Shown here: positions 8,583 through 16,394 of the stretch, piece after piece
Numbering within the stretch: position 1 is the stretch's first letter
How the letters are laid out: every line of letters begins with the position of its first letter
Source: CAYXVU01 sp964468725
GTDB taxonomy: Bacteria; Acidobacteriota; Blastocatellia; UBA7656
Assembly (NCBI GenBank): GCA_964468725.1
Contig: CAYXVU010000061.1
Location: forward strand, 1 to 27,737
DNA length: 27,737 bases
Reading direction: 5' to 3'
Position numbers and translations under genes: made by a program
The notes under the pieces: model-generated
Database searches by the model: none
What the model saw: only the letters and a program-made list of their open reading frames with translations
What the model was told of the DNA's origin: nothing

Positions 8583-8612
8583 ATTATATATTTGAGGTTG
8601 CTGCAATAACAA
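8583..8612 (-). promoter_or_regulatory. Candidate promoter of tsaB-rimI
   Basis: On the minus strand, TTGTTA (8607-8612) and a perfect TATAAT (8583-8588) are separated by 18 bases. The predicted start is near 8575, about 70 bases before the tsaB ATG. It lies in the 143-base divergent gap between tsaB and pfkA. No equally clear promoter or Shine-Dalgarno site is visible for pfkA in the other direction. Confidence 0.5.
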
Positions 8613-8646
8613 CTGTGGTTGCTGAAAAGCCAACGATCACCAAACG

Positions 8647-9684
8647 ATGAGAGGCTATTTAGGAATTTTAACCGGCGGGGGAGATTGCCCGGGATTGAAC
8701 GCGGCAATTCGCGCGATTGTGCGTCGTGCCCATGCCGCTCAAATCCCGTTGCTCGGCATTCACGACGGCTGGCAAGGGCTGATGGATGGCAATATCGAAC
8801 CGCTGACGCGCTTCTCGGTTGCCGGTATTCAATACAAAGGCGGAACCATACTCGGAACCTCAAGAACCAATCCACTGACCGATGCGGCTGCCCTGCAAAA
8901 GATACGCCATCATTGGAACGAATACGAACTCGGCGCGGTGATCGTGATTGGTGGCAACGGCACGCTCTCTTGCTCAACGGAACTTTGGCGCAAGGAAGGC
9001 TATCCGCTCGTCGGAATTCCCAAAACCATTGATAATGATATTCCCGGCACCGACACGACGATTGGATTTGACACCGCCGTCTCCATCGCCACTGAAGCTA
9101 TAGACCGACTACACACGACTGCCGAAGCGCAGCATCGCGTCATGGTTGTCGAAGTAATGGGGCGACATAGCGGCTGGATTGCCACTCATGCCGGGATTGC
9201 AGGTGGCGCAGACTTGATACTGGTTCCGGAAATTCCTTTTCGGATATCAGAGGTGGTAGCCGTATTAACGAATCGCCGCGATACGGGTCGCCCCTTTTCA
9301 ATCATTGTTGTCGCCGAGGATGCGCGCCCGCATAGCGACGAAGATTTCACGACAGAAGATCAGAGGCGGAGCGTCTATCAAGAAGATCGTCTCGGCGGCA
9401 TCGGTCAACTGGTCGCGCAACAGATCGAAGAACGAACCCGGCTAGCGACGCGGGTAACGACGCTCGGCTATGTCCAACGGGGTGGCGTTCCGACGGCCTA
9501 TGATCGGGTCATCGCAACCCGCTTCGGAGTTTATGCCGTCGAAATGATCTTGCGCGAAGAGTACGGGCGAATGGCCGCTTTACGAGGCACAGAGATCATC
9601 AGTGTACCGCTTGATGAAATAAAAGATAGATTCAAGACGATCAACCGAGACATCTATCAAGCAGCAGAGGTCTTTTTCGGCTAA
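8647..9684 (+). CDS. pfkA: 6-phosphofructokinase
   Basis: The enzyme phosphorylates fructose 6-phosphate to fructose 1,6-bisphosphate in glycolysis. At 345 residues it has the usual family length and motifs: GGGDCPGLNA near the N-terminus, GGNGT (102-106), PKTIDND (125-131) with catalytic Asp129, and MGRHSGW. Gly105 at the position that is Asp in PPi-dependent enzymes suggests ATP use. Lys126 is shared with PPi enzymes and with the mixed 'group III' ATP enzymes, so the phosphoryl donor is not certain. Asn104 replaces the acidic residue (Asp in E. coli) that binds Mg-ATP. The ATG at 8647 matches the family start but has no Shine-Dalgarno site. mutS follows after 78 bases. Confidence 0.93.
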   Translation: MRGYLGILTGGGDCPGLNAAIRAIVRRAHAAQIPLLGIHDGWQGLMDGNIEPLTRFSVAGIQYKGGTILGTSRTNPLTDAAALQKIRHHWNEYELGAVIVIGGNGTLSCSTELWRKEGYPLVGIPKTIDNDIPGTDTTIGFDTAVSIATEAIDRLHTTAEAQHRVMVVEVMGRHSGWIATHAGIAGGADLILVPEIPFRISEVVAVLTNRRDTGRPFSIIVVAEDARPHSDEDFTTEDQRRSVYQEDRLGGIGQLVAQQIEERTRLATRVTTLGYVQRGGVPTAYDRVIATRFGVYAVEMILREEYGRMAALRGTEIISVPLDEIKDRFKTINRDIYQAAEVFFG

Positions 9685-9762
9685 CAAGAAAAGCTGGCCG
9701 TTTGTTGGTCAGAGTTCGCCAGCAAGCACACATCGAAGACGGACGATAGACAACGAAACATT

Positions 9763-12423
9763 ATGCAACCAGCCACACCCATGCTCCGGCAGTACCATGA
9801 AATTAAACGTCAACACCCCGGAACCCTACTTTTTTTTCGGCTCGGTGATTTTTACGAACTCTTTTTTGATGATGCAATCATCGGCTCAAAAGAGATGGAA
9901 ATTACCTTGACGGCACGCAACCGCGAACGAGGGACCCCCATCCCGATGTGTGGCGTTCCTTATCATGCAGCCAGCGGTTACATTTCCAAACTGGTTCGCA
10001 AAGGGTATCGCGTCGCCATCTGCGACCAAACCGAAGACGCCTCGAAAACCACCAAGCTGGTACGCCGCGAAGTCGTTAGAATTATCACACCAGGGACGGC
10101 GATTGATTCGCAACTGCTCGATGCCCGCGAAAATAATTACCTCGCATCGGTCTATGGTGCAGGACAAGGAATGGGTATCGCCTTCCTCGATGTATCAACC
10201 GGCGAGTTTGTAGTCACCGAGTTTTCGGGCGAATCGGCATGGCAACAAACTCTCGATCAATGCGACCGCTTCGCGCCACGTGAGATTATCTTTCCGAAAT
10301 CGCTAGAGCCTCTCTTTAAGGTCAAATCATCCGATGAAAAGACCGAAGAACAAAGCAACGCGCCGATGAGTTCCGACTTATCATCGCCTTCGAATTCTTC
10401 AGCCGCACTCAACCCCCAAGACGAATGGGCTTTCTCTTTGGAATTCTCCCGTGAATTATTGCTCTCTCATTTCGGAGTCACCTCATTGGATGGTTTCGGG
10501 CTCCATGGCCATGACTTAGCCATCGCCGCGGCGGGGGCAGCCCTGCATTATGTTCGAGAAACGCAAAAAGATCAGGCCGTGCACATCACCGGCATCTCTT
10601 ACTTCGCTGCCAGTGACGGATTGCTGTTGGATGCTACCACCATTCGCAATCTGGAATTGACGGAATCGCTTGATGGCACGAAAACCCGCACTCTGTTAGC
10701 TGTAGTGGACGAAACGGTGACAGGGATGGGTTCGCGTTTGCTGAAACAATGGATCCTGCGCCCCTCGATGAAGATCGGCGAAATCGTGGCGCGACTGGAT
10801 GCCGTAGAAGAACTGAAAGGCGCCTTTATCCTTCGGGATCGCCTGCGCTCGGACTTAAAGCGCGTTTCCGACCTCGAACGGTTGATGGGGCGAATCAGTT
10901 TGGGAAGGGCGACAGCGCGCGATTTGGTCGCGTTGAAAAGCTCCATCGAAGCAATTCCCTCGATAAGAGAGACGCTAGCCGATGCCAATGCCTCGCTGCT
11001 TGAAATTTTACATAGCGGCCTTGATGAATTGATTGATCTTCGAGAGTTGATTGCTGCGGGTATCGCCGACGAACCACCTGCCACAATGAACGAAGGCGGC
11101 TTTATTCGAGCGGGTTACCATAGCGAGTTGGACGAACTGCGTGAACTCGCCACCTCGAATAAAACCATCATCGCGCAGATCGAAGCCCGCGAGCGAGCGC
11201 GCACCGGCATCGCAACTCTAAAGGTAAAATTCAACAATGTCTTCGGCTATTTCATTGAAGTCAGCAAAGCGAGTCTGAAAAACGTTCCGGACAACTTTGA
11301 ACGTCGGCAAACGTTGACGAACGCCGAGCGCTTCACCACACCGGAGTTAAAAGAGTACGAAGCGAAAGTGTTAGGGGCGGAAGAACGCATCAACGAATTA
11401 GAACTCCAACTCTTCAATGACATTCGCTCGCAGGTGGCACACGAAACTCGCCGGGTGCAAGCGGTAGCGCAAGCCATCGCTTCAGTGGATGCGCTGCTAT
11501 CACTTGCCGAAGTTGCCGCGCGACGCAATTACTGTCGCCCGCAGTTGACCGAAGATGACGAGATTTACATCCGTGCCGGTCGTCATCCGGTTATCGAATC
11601 GGCTGGGGAACGCTTTATTCCAAACGACACGTTTCTCAACAATTCAACGGATCGCTTACTCATTATCACCGGCCCGAACATGGGCGGAAAAAGCGTCTAT
11701 CTGCGACAAACCGCCATGATTACGTTGATGGCGCAAGTCGGTTCGTTTGTCCCCGCTGAGGAAGCGCGTATCGCCCTCGTTGATCGCATCTTCACGCGCG
11801 TCGGGGCATCCGACAATCTATCGCGCGGTCGCTCAACATTTATGGTTGAGATGACTGAGACGGCGAATATCCTCAATACGGCAACGCCGCGCAGTTTGGT
11901 GCTACTGGATGAAGTCGGTCGCGGAACAGCAACCTTTGATGGGCTATCACTCGCATGGGCAATTGCAGAATATCTGCACGATCATCCGCAGCATGCAGCT
12001 AAAACCCTTTTTGCAACTCATTATCATGAGATGACCGATTTGGCGAAACTATTACCCGGCGTGAGAAATTATCAAATGGCCGTAAAAGAGGCAGGCGAGT
12101 CGGTCGTCTTTTTACGCCGCATCATCGAAGGCAGCGCCTCAAAATCCTATGGCCTCGAAGTCGCCCGCCTGGCAGGGCTGCCGAACTCGGTTATTGAAAG
12201 AGCGCGTGAGATCCTGAGCAATCTGGAAGCTAACGAATTGGACGTGACTGGCAAACCGAAGCTGGCGCGACACCTCCCCGCTCGCAAAAAAGAGAATCAG
12301 CCGACGCTCTTTCAATCAGCCAATGAATCGGTGATTGATGAGCTTCGCAATCTCGATGTAGATAATCTTGCGCCCGATCAGTCGCTCGATGTGCTGAGAA
12401 AATTAAAAGAACGGGTGATGTGA
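9763..12423 (+). CDS. mutS: DNA mismatch repair protein MutS
   Basis: MutS recognises mismatches and small loops and starts repair with MutL. The 886 residues show the N-terminal mismatch-binding domain with the Phe-X-Glu motif (F30-Y-E32), the connector, the lever/clamp region, and the C-terminal ABC-type ATPase: Walker A GPNMGGKS (637-644), Walker B with LLDE ending at 716-717, the signature region around GASDNLSRGRSTF, and FATHYHEMT. A polar segment (about 187-215, rich in Ser/Asn) lies inside the N-terminal part. The C-terminus (KPKLARHLPARKKE onward) includes the short helical tail. The glycosyltransferase gene begins at once downstream, so these two are probably cotranscribed. Confidence 0.98.
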   Translation: MQPATPMLRQYHEIKRQHPGTLLFFRLGDFYELFFDDAIIGSKEMEITLTARNRERGTPIPMCGVPYHAASGYISKLVRKGYRVAICDQTEDASKTTKLVRREVVRIITPGTAIDSQLLDARENNYLASVYGAGQGMGIAFLDVSTGEFVVTEFSGESAWQQTLDQCDRFAPREIIFPKSLEPLFKVKSSDEKTEEQSNAPMSSDLSSPSNSSAALNPQDEWAFSLEFSRELLLSHFGVTSLDGFGLHGHDLAIAAAGAALHYVRETQKDQAVHITGISYFAASDGLLLDATTIRNLELTESLDGTKTRTLLAVVDETVTGMGSRLLKQWILRPSMKIGEIVARLDAVEELKGAFILRDRLRSDLKRVSDLERLMGRISLGRATARDLVALKSSIEAIPSIRETLADANASLLEILHSGLDELIDLRELIAAGIADEPPATMNEGGFIRAGYHSELDELRELATSNKTIIAQIEARERARTGIATLKVKFNNVFGYFIEVSKASLKNVPDNFERRQTLTNAERFTTPELKEYEAKVLGAEERINELELQLFNDIRSQVAHETRRVQAVAQAIASVDALLSLAEVAARRNYCRPQLTEDDEIYIRAGRHPVIESAGERFIPNDTFLNNSTDRLLIITGPNMGGKSVYLRQTAMITLMAQVGSFVPAEEARIALVDRIFTRVGASDNLSRGRSTFMVEMTETANILNTATPRSLVLLDEVGRGTATFDGLSLAWAIAEYLHDHPQHAAKTLFATHYHEMTDLAKLLPGVRNYQMAVKEAGESVVFLRRIIEGSASKSYGLEVARLAGLPNSVIERAREILSNLEANELDVTGKPKLARHLPARKKENQPTLFQSANESVIDELRNLDVDNLAPDQSLDVLRKLKERVM

Positions 12424-12436
12424 AGTGCGGTCGGTC

Positions 12437-13198
12437 ATGAAAATCAGCGCGACAGTCATCACCTTCAACGAAGAGCATAACCTAGCCGAAGCACTGCAAT
12501 CGCTTGCTTGGGCGGATGAAATTATTGTCATTGATTCACAAAGTACAGACCGAACCGTCGAAATTGCTCGAACCTTCACGGAAAAAATCATCGTCCGTCA
12601 ATGGCCGGGCTACGCAGCGCAAAAGAACTTTGCCGCTCAACAGGCCGCCTACGATTGGATATTCAACCTCGACGCCGATGAGCGCGTTTCGAGTGAATTG
12701 GCACAGGAGATCGTTGAATTAAAATCCCGATCAAACGGAACCCCCGCAGGTTTCGAGATGCCGCGAAAGACCTGGTACCTCGGCAGATGGATTCGCCATT
12801 CCGGCTGGTATCCCGACTATAAACTGCGACTCTATAATCGCACAGCGGGAGGCTGGCGAGGCGAGTACGTTCATGAATCGGTCAAAGTAGATGGGCGAAT
12901 TGAAAGGCTGCGTGGTGAGATTTTGCACTATACGATTCGTAATTCATCCGAGCATCACCAGCGCCTCGACCGCTATACAACCCTCGCAGCGCAAGAACTA
13001 GAGACGAAAGGCAAACGTCTGTCACGTGCTGCGCTATTCGTAGCGCCGGTTACGGCCTTCATTCGTTCATACGTACTGCGGGCAGGGTTTCTCGATGGTA
13101 TTCCAGGTTTAGCAATCGCCTGTTTTGCAGGCTATTACGTCTTCTTAAAAAATCTGAAACTTTGGGAGATACAACAGAATAAAAAAGACTCATCCTGA
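12437..13198 (+). CDS. Family 2 glycosyltransferase (WaaE/KdtX-like)
   Basis: This is a GT-A fold transferase that probably adds a sugar to a lipopolysaccharide core or another envelope glycan. Seen in about 253 residues: the N-terminal nucleotide-sugar region VITFNEEHNL, IVIDSQSTDRT, and the metal-binding DxD in NLDADER (Asp79-Ala-Asp81). WPGYAAQKNFA and the later WYPDYKLRLYNR are typical of the WaaE/KdtX-like subgroup. A hydrophobic segment near the C-terminus (GIPGLAIACFAGYYVFL) suggests membrane association. The start could be GTG 12425, two bases after the mutS stop, or ATG 12437; neither has a good ribosome site, and ATG was chosen. Donor and acceptor cannot be read from the sequence. 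Confidence 0.88.
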   Translation: MKISATVITFNEEHNLAEALQSLAWADEIIVIDSQSTDRTVEIARTFTEKIIVRQWPGYAAQKNFAAQQAAYDWIFNLDADERVSSELAQEIVELKSRSNGTPAGFEMPRKTWYLGRWIRHSGWYPDYKLRLYNRTAGGWRGEYVHESVKVDGRIERLRGEILHYTIRNSSEHHQRLDRYTTLAAQELETKGKRLSRAALFVAPVTAFIRSYVLRAGFLDGIPGLAIACFAGYYVFLKNLKLWEIQQNKKDSS

Positions 13199-13257
13199 GA
13201 AAACCGACTTCGCACCGCCTTCTTATACGGAATGGCAAAACAAGATGAGAGATCTTC

Positions 13258-13323
13258 GTTGAGAGGCGGTCTGTGACCGCCGTGCTCGTACGCAAGGTCG
13301 GCGGTCAGAGACCGCCTCTCAAC
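13258..13323. repeat. 66-bp palindromic intergenic repeat (REP/MITE-like)
   Basis: Between two convergent glycosyltransferase genes lies a near-perfect inverted repeat. Arms 13258-13272 and 13309-13323 match over 15 bp; one G-G mismatch follows, then 9 more bp (13274-13282 with 13299-13307). The loop is 16 bases. Each arm also contains its own smaller palindrome, GGCGGTC with GACCGCC, so it can fold as one long or two short hairpins. It may serve as a bidirectional terminator. Its nested symmetry is typical of dispersed REP-type elements. I see no second copy in this window. Confidence 0.75.
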
Positions 13324-13349
13324 CATTTCAGTTGATTTGCAACTAGGAA

Positions 13350-14462
13350 TTACCCCTGCGGGTTAATTCCCAACACCTCAAAATAGAGAGCCTCAATCCG
13401 GTCAATGATGTTGTCGCGTCCAAAATAGGTAAACGCGTCGCGTTGGGCTTGCTCTCCAAGTCGCATTCGTAAAGATGAATCCATCAACATCAACATGAGT
13501 TTGTCGGCCATCGCTTTCGGGTCGCGCGCCGGTATCAGAGCGCCGTTCGAACCATCTTTGATGATGTCGGTAATCCCGCCGACGCGAGAGGCAATGATGG
13601 GTTTGCGCGCCGCCATCGCTTCGACGGTGACGAGTGAAAACCCTTCATCCCAAGAGGGCACGACGACAACATCTATGGCTGCCAGCAGTTCAGGTACGTA
13701 ATGAACATGGCCGAGGAAATGTACGCGCCTCGAAATCCCCAATGTATTAGAAAGCTCCAACAGGTGTTTGGTGAAAAGTTGTTCCGTCTCTCTCTCTTCT
13801 CCGGCAATCACGAATTCGACATCTTGTCGGAGGTGCGAAATCCGACTGGCAGCGCGAATAAATTCTTCCTGACCTTTTGCAGGAGTGATCTGTCCGATGC
13901 ACGCAACAACCTGATTCGCTTGCAATCGAAAGAGGCTGCGCGCGGCTTCGCGGTCGAGCGGTTTGAAACGCATAGGGTCAACCCAATTGGGGATGGTGAT
14001 GACTCGTTCTTCGGGGAGTTCGAGCCGTTCGACAATTGACCTTCGAACGCTCTCGGAAACCGCAATGACGGCGGCAACATCTTGGAGAAACCAGCGATAG
14101 AGTCTGTTCTTTTTGAGCGGCAAATAATGATGTCGGGTGAGAACCAGTTTGGCGCGGGCTGCCTTACGACAGGCAATCGCAGCAACCAAATAATCCCTTC
14201 CCATGTGCGCATGAACCAATTGGATATTGTGCTGTTGAATCAGTTCTGTGATGGCACGGATGGATGGCAAGTCTAATGAATTCCGCAGCGGCATCTCATG
14301 CCATGAGGCAATCACTCCGGCCAGCGGCGCACGCAACGGGCTATCAGGCCGTACCGCTAGATAGATAGCATGCCCACGTTCGGCAAGCGCGCGAGTGAGA
14401 TCGGCAACATGTACTTCTCCGCCGCCCATCTCGCTTGCCGAACAGACCTGAAGAATCTTCAT
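13350..14462 (-). CDS. Family 4 glycosyltransferase
   Basis: A GT-B fold glycosyltransferase of 370 residues. The N-terminal Rossmann domain begins MKILQVCSASEMGGGEVHVA, with the glycine-rich acceptor-side loop. The C-terminal domain carries IGQITPAKGQEEFI and the EX7E-type region PSWDEGFSLVTVEAMAA, followed by VGGITDII. The family transfers sugars from activated donors with retention, usually in envelope polysaccharide or glycolipid synthesis. It is convergent with the family 2 glycosyltransferase and divergent from the CPBP protease gene. No Shine-Dalgarno site precedes the ATG at 14462; a possible promoter lies close upstream. Specific substrate unknown. Confidence 0.92.
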   Translation of the reverse strand: MKILQVCSASEMGGGEVHVADLTRALAERGHAIYLAVRPDSPLRAPLAGVIASWHEMPLRNSLDLPSIRAITELIQQHNIQLVHAHMGRDYLVAAIACRKAARAKLVLTRHHYLPLKKNRLYRWFLQDVAAVIAVSESVRRSIVERLELPEERVITIPNWVDPMRFKPLDREAARSLFRLQANQVVACIGQITPAKGQEEFIRAASRISHLRQDVEFVIAGEERETEQLFTKHLLELSNTLGISRRVHFLGHVHYVPELLAAIDVVVVPSWDEGFSLVTVEAMAARKPIIASRVGGITDIIKDGSNGALIPARDPKAMADKLMLMLMDSSLRMRLGEQAQRDAFTYFGRDNIIDRIEALYFEVLGINPQG

Positions 14463-14479
14463 AACGGACTTGCCAATTC

Positions 14480-14507
14480 ATTATCCCGTGATCGGTTGCC
14501 GCGACAA
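14480..14507 (-). promoter_or_regulatory. Possible promoter of the family 4 glycosyltransferase gene
   Basis: On the minus strand, TTGTCG (14502-14507) and GATAAT (14480-14485) are separated by 16 bases. The predicted start would leave a 5' leader of only about 10 bases, which fits the absence of a ribosome site. Hexamer matches are moderate, so this is tentative. Confidence 0.3.
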
Positions 14508-14587
14508 CGTGCGGCTACTCTACTGAAGATCATCGCAACTCGCAAACGGTTCTGGTAGTATGGCAGTCGCATCGGCAACACATCATC

Positions 14588-15436
14588 ATGAACACCATCG
14601 GGTTTCAACATTTACGGTCACGCTCCTTATTGCTCTGGGGGGTACTGACAGTCGCGTTGGTCAATCTGCTCAGTCAGCAGATTGCTGTCGTCGAAGCCGT
14701 CTTTTATACCTCGTTAGCTCTGTGGGTTTTTTACGTCTGCCGAAAGTATCAGATCAATTTCAAACGACTGATCGGGCCGCCTCCGAAAACGAGCAGCGAG
14801 TGGAGCCAACTGGCACTGGTCATTCCGCTCATTCTGTTCTCTTTAGGCGCATTCTGGGTCTTCTTTTTACCGCTCACCTATTTGGCTCCCAGTCTGGTTG
14901 AAACGCTGCTCAACGAAGATGTTCTGCAAGTAAAGACCAACTCGCAGGCAATGAACATCGTCATCTTCGTTCTGACAGCAATCGTCGCTCCTATCGTTGA
15001 AGAGGTGATTTATCGCGGAATCCTGCTACATCGCTTTTCGGTTAAATGGGGATTGCAGCGCGGCGTGATTATCGCTTCCGTGCTCTTTGGCGTTGTGCAT
15101 TTCAATTTGATTGGCGCAACCGCTTTCGGGTTTGTGATGTCCTTGTTGTATTTGAGGAGCCGAACTCTGTTATTGCCCATTGCTTGTCACGTTCTCAATA
15201 ACGGGTTGGTAACCGGCTACGGCATTTTGATGGCCAATGCACAAGCCGAAGAGAGTTATCAAACGGCGGTAGCGTTCCGCGAAGCTTACCGCGAACCCTT
15301 GATCTGTTTATTCGTATCGTTACCGATTCTGCTGTATTACATTCGTAAGCATCGAAAGCACTTTGAATTCGCGCCCCCATATGTAGACGAGCAGGCAGAA
15401 GTTGAAAACAATCTGGCACTGGTTGAACCTCTATGA
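14588..15436 (+). CDS. CPBP family intramembrane glutamic protease
   Basis: A polytopic membrane protein of 282 residues with the three CPBP/Abi (Rce1-like) motifs: EEVIYRG with Glu138-Glu139, FGVVHFN with His171, and HVLNN with His201. These residues form the metal-independent active site in the family. Several hydrophobic segments surround them (about 12-45, 78-100, 122-137, 155-200, and one near the C-terminus), consistent with an inner membrane location. The ATG at 14588 lacks a clear Shine-Dalgarno site. Its stop overlaps the ATG of the prepilin peptidase gene by four bases, so translation is probably coupled. Substrate is unknown; many bacterial members have no assigned target. Confidence 0.88.
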   Translation: MNTIGFQHLRSRSLLLWGVLTVALVNLLSQQIAVVEAVFYTSLALWVFYVCRKYQINFKRLIGPPPKTSSEWSQLALVIPLILFSLGAFWVFFLPLTYLAPSLVETLLNEDVLQVKTNSQAMNIVIFVLTAIVAPIVEEVIYRGILLHRFSVKWGLQRGVIIASVLFGVVHFNLIGATAFGFVMSLLYLRSRTLLLPIACHVLNNGLVTGYGILMANAQAEESYQTAVAFREAYREPLICLFVSLPILLYYIRKHRKHFEFAPPYVDEQAEVENNLALVEPL

Positions 15437-16305
15437 TCGCAGACCTTCCGCTCTGGATGATCGGAGCCTTCGTGCTGATCTTCGGGTTGGTGATCGGCAG
15501 CTTCCTCAATGTTGTCATCTATCGCTTGCCCAGAGGAGAATCGCTCGCTTTCCCCAGCTCGCACTGCACGAAATGCAGTACGCCGATCAAACCGTATGAC
15601 AATATCCCGGTCGTCGGTTATCTACTTCTCGGCGGGCGATGCCGGAGTTGTAAAGTTCACATCTCCGCCGTCTACCCCATCGTCGAACTGGCGACGGGGC
15701 TCTTATACCTTTTGTTCTTTTGGAAGATCAGTCAGCAATTCGCATCAACCGGGCAGCAGTTTTGGCTGAATTTATTGGCGAATTTGGTCTTCGTGTCACT
15801 AATCATCCCGCTGGTCTTTATTGATTACGAGCATCAAATTCTACCCAATGCCATCAACTATCCGGGTGCAATTGTGATGACGGTTTTGCGGGCGTTGGCG
15901 CCGGATGCATGGGTGAATTCGACGACGCGCGCGCTATTTGGATTGGCGTCATGGCCGGATTGGTCAGTCGCCTTGCTTGGCTCGCTGCTCGGCGCTATCG
16001 TCGGCGGCGGCAGTCTATGGCTGGTTCGGGAAGCCTACTTTCGCCTCCGTAAAGTCGAAGGCATGGGATTAGGCGATGTCAAAATGATGGTCATGGTCGG
16101 CGCATTTTTAGGATGGCAACTGACCCTGCTAACCGTCTTCATCGGGTCGCTGCTTGGTTCGCTCATCGGCTTGACACTGATTCGCCTGCGCGGCGGTGGC
16201 ATGAAGACCGCGCTTCCCTTTGGCGTCTTTCTCGGCCCCGCCTCATTGATCGCGCTCCTGATCGGGCAAGAACTCATCCGCTGGTATACTGGGTTCTACC
16301 GATAA
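15433..16305 (+). CDS. pilD: Prepilin leader peptidase / N-methyltransferase (A24)
   Basis: This bifunctional inner-membrane aspartic peptidase cleaves type IV prepilin or pseudopilin leaders and N-methylates the new N-terminus. The 290 residues have the N-terminal Zn-binding domain with two Cys pairs, C45-x2-C48 and C70-x2-C73, needed in the methylating form. The catalytic Asp residues are Asp131 (FIDYEHQ) and Asp215 in GLGDVKM, each at the end of a membrane segment. The domain order and hydrophobic segments are normal. The start overlaps the CPBP gene stop (ATGA). No pilin or secretion genes are near, which is usual for a shared peptidase. Confidence 0.95.
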   Translation: MIADLPLWMIGAFVLIFGLVIGSFLNVVIYRLPRGESLAFPSSHCTKCSTPIKPYDNIPVVGYLLLGGRCRSCKVHISAVYPIVELATGLLYLLFFWKISQQFASTGQQFWLNLLANLVFVSLIIPLVFIDYEHQILPNAINYPGAIVMTVLRALAPDAWVNSTTRALFGLASWPDWSVALLGSLLGAIVGGGSLWLVREAYFRLRKVEGMGLGDVKMMVMVGAFLGWQLTLLTVFIGSLLGSLIGLTLIRLRGGGMKTALPFGVFLGPASLIALLIGQELIRWYTGFYR

Positions 16306-16310
16306 GGGAG

Positions 16311-16319
16311 TGCTATGAT
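16311..16319 (+). promoter_or_regulatory. Possible extended -10 promoter element for ggt
   Basis: TGCTATGAT (16311-16319) fits an extended -10 (TG-n-TATGAT). No matching -35 is evident. It would start transcription near 16326, about 70 bases before the ggt start codon. Read-through from the prepilin peptidase gene is an alternative. Confidence 0.25.
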
Positions 16320-16394
16320 TTTGACCTCTACAGCATAGATCGACACCCTAAAGAGTGAGCGTTGTGAGACCTTTTGTGCCCTCAGGAGAATCAT

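Noticed and set aside
8504..8977. Upstream extension of the tsaB reading frame
   Set aside because: It overlaps the start of the divergent pfkA gene and the predicted tsaB promoter, and the extra 158 residues have no TsaB or other family features.
9685..9762. Possible hairpin between pfkA and mutS (CTGGCC with GGTCAG)
   Set aside because: Only six pairs including a G-T, with no T-run; too weak to call a terminator.
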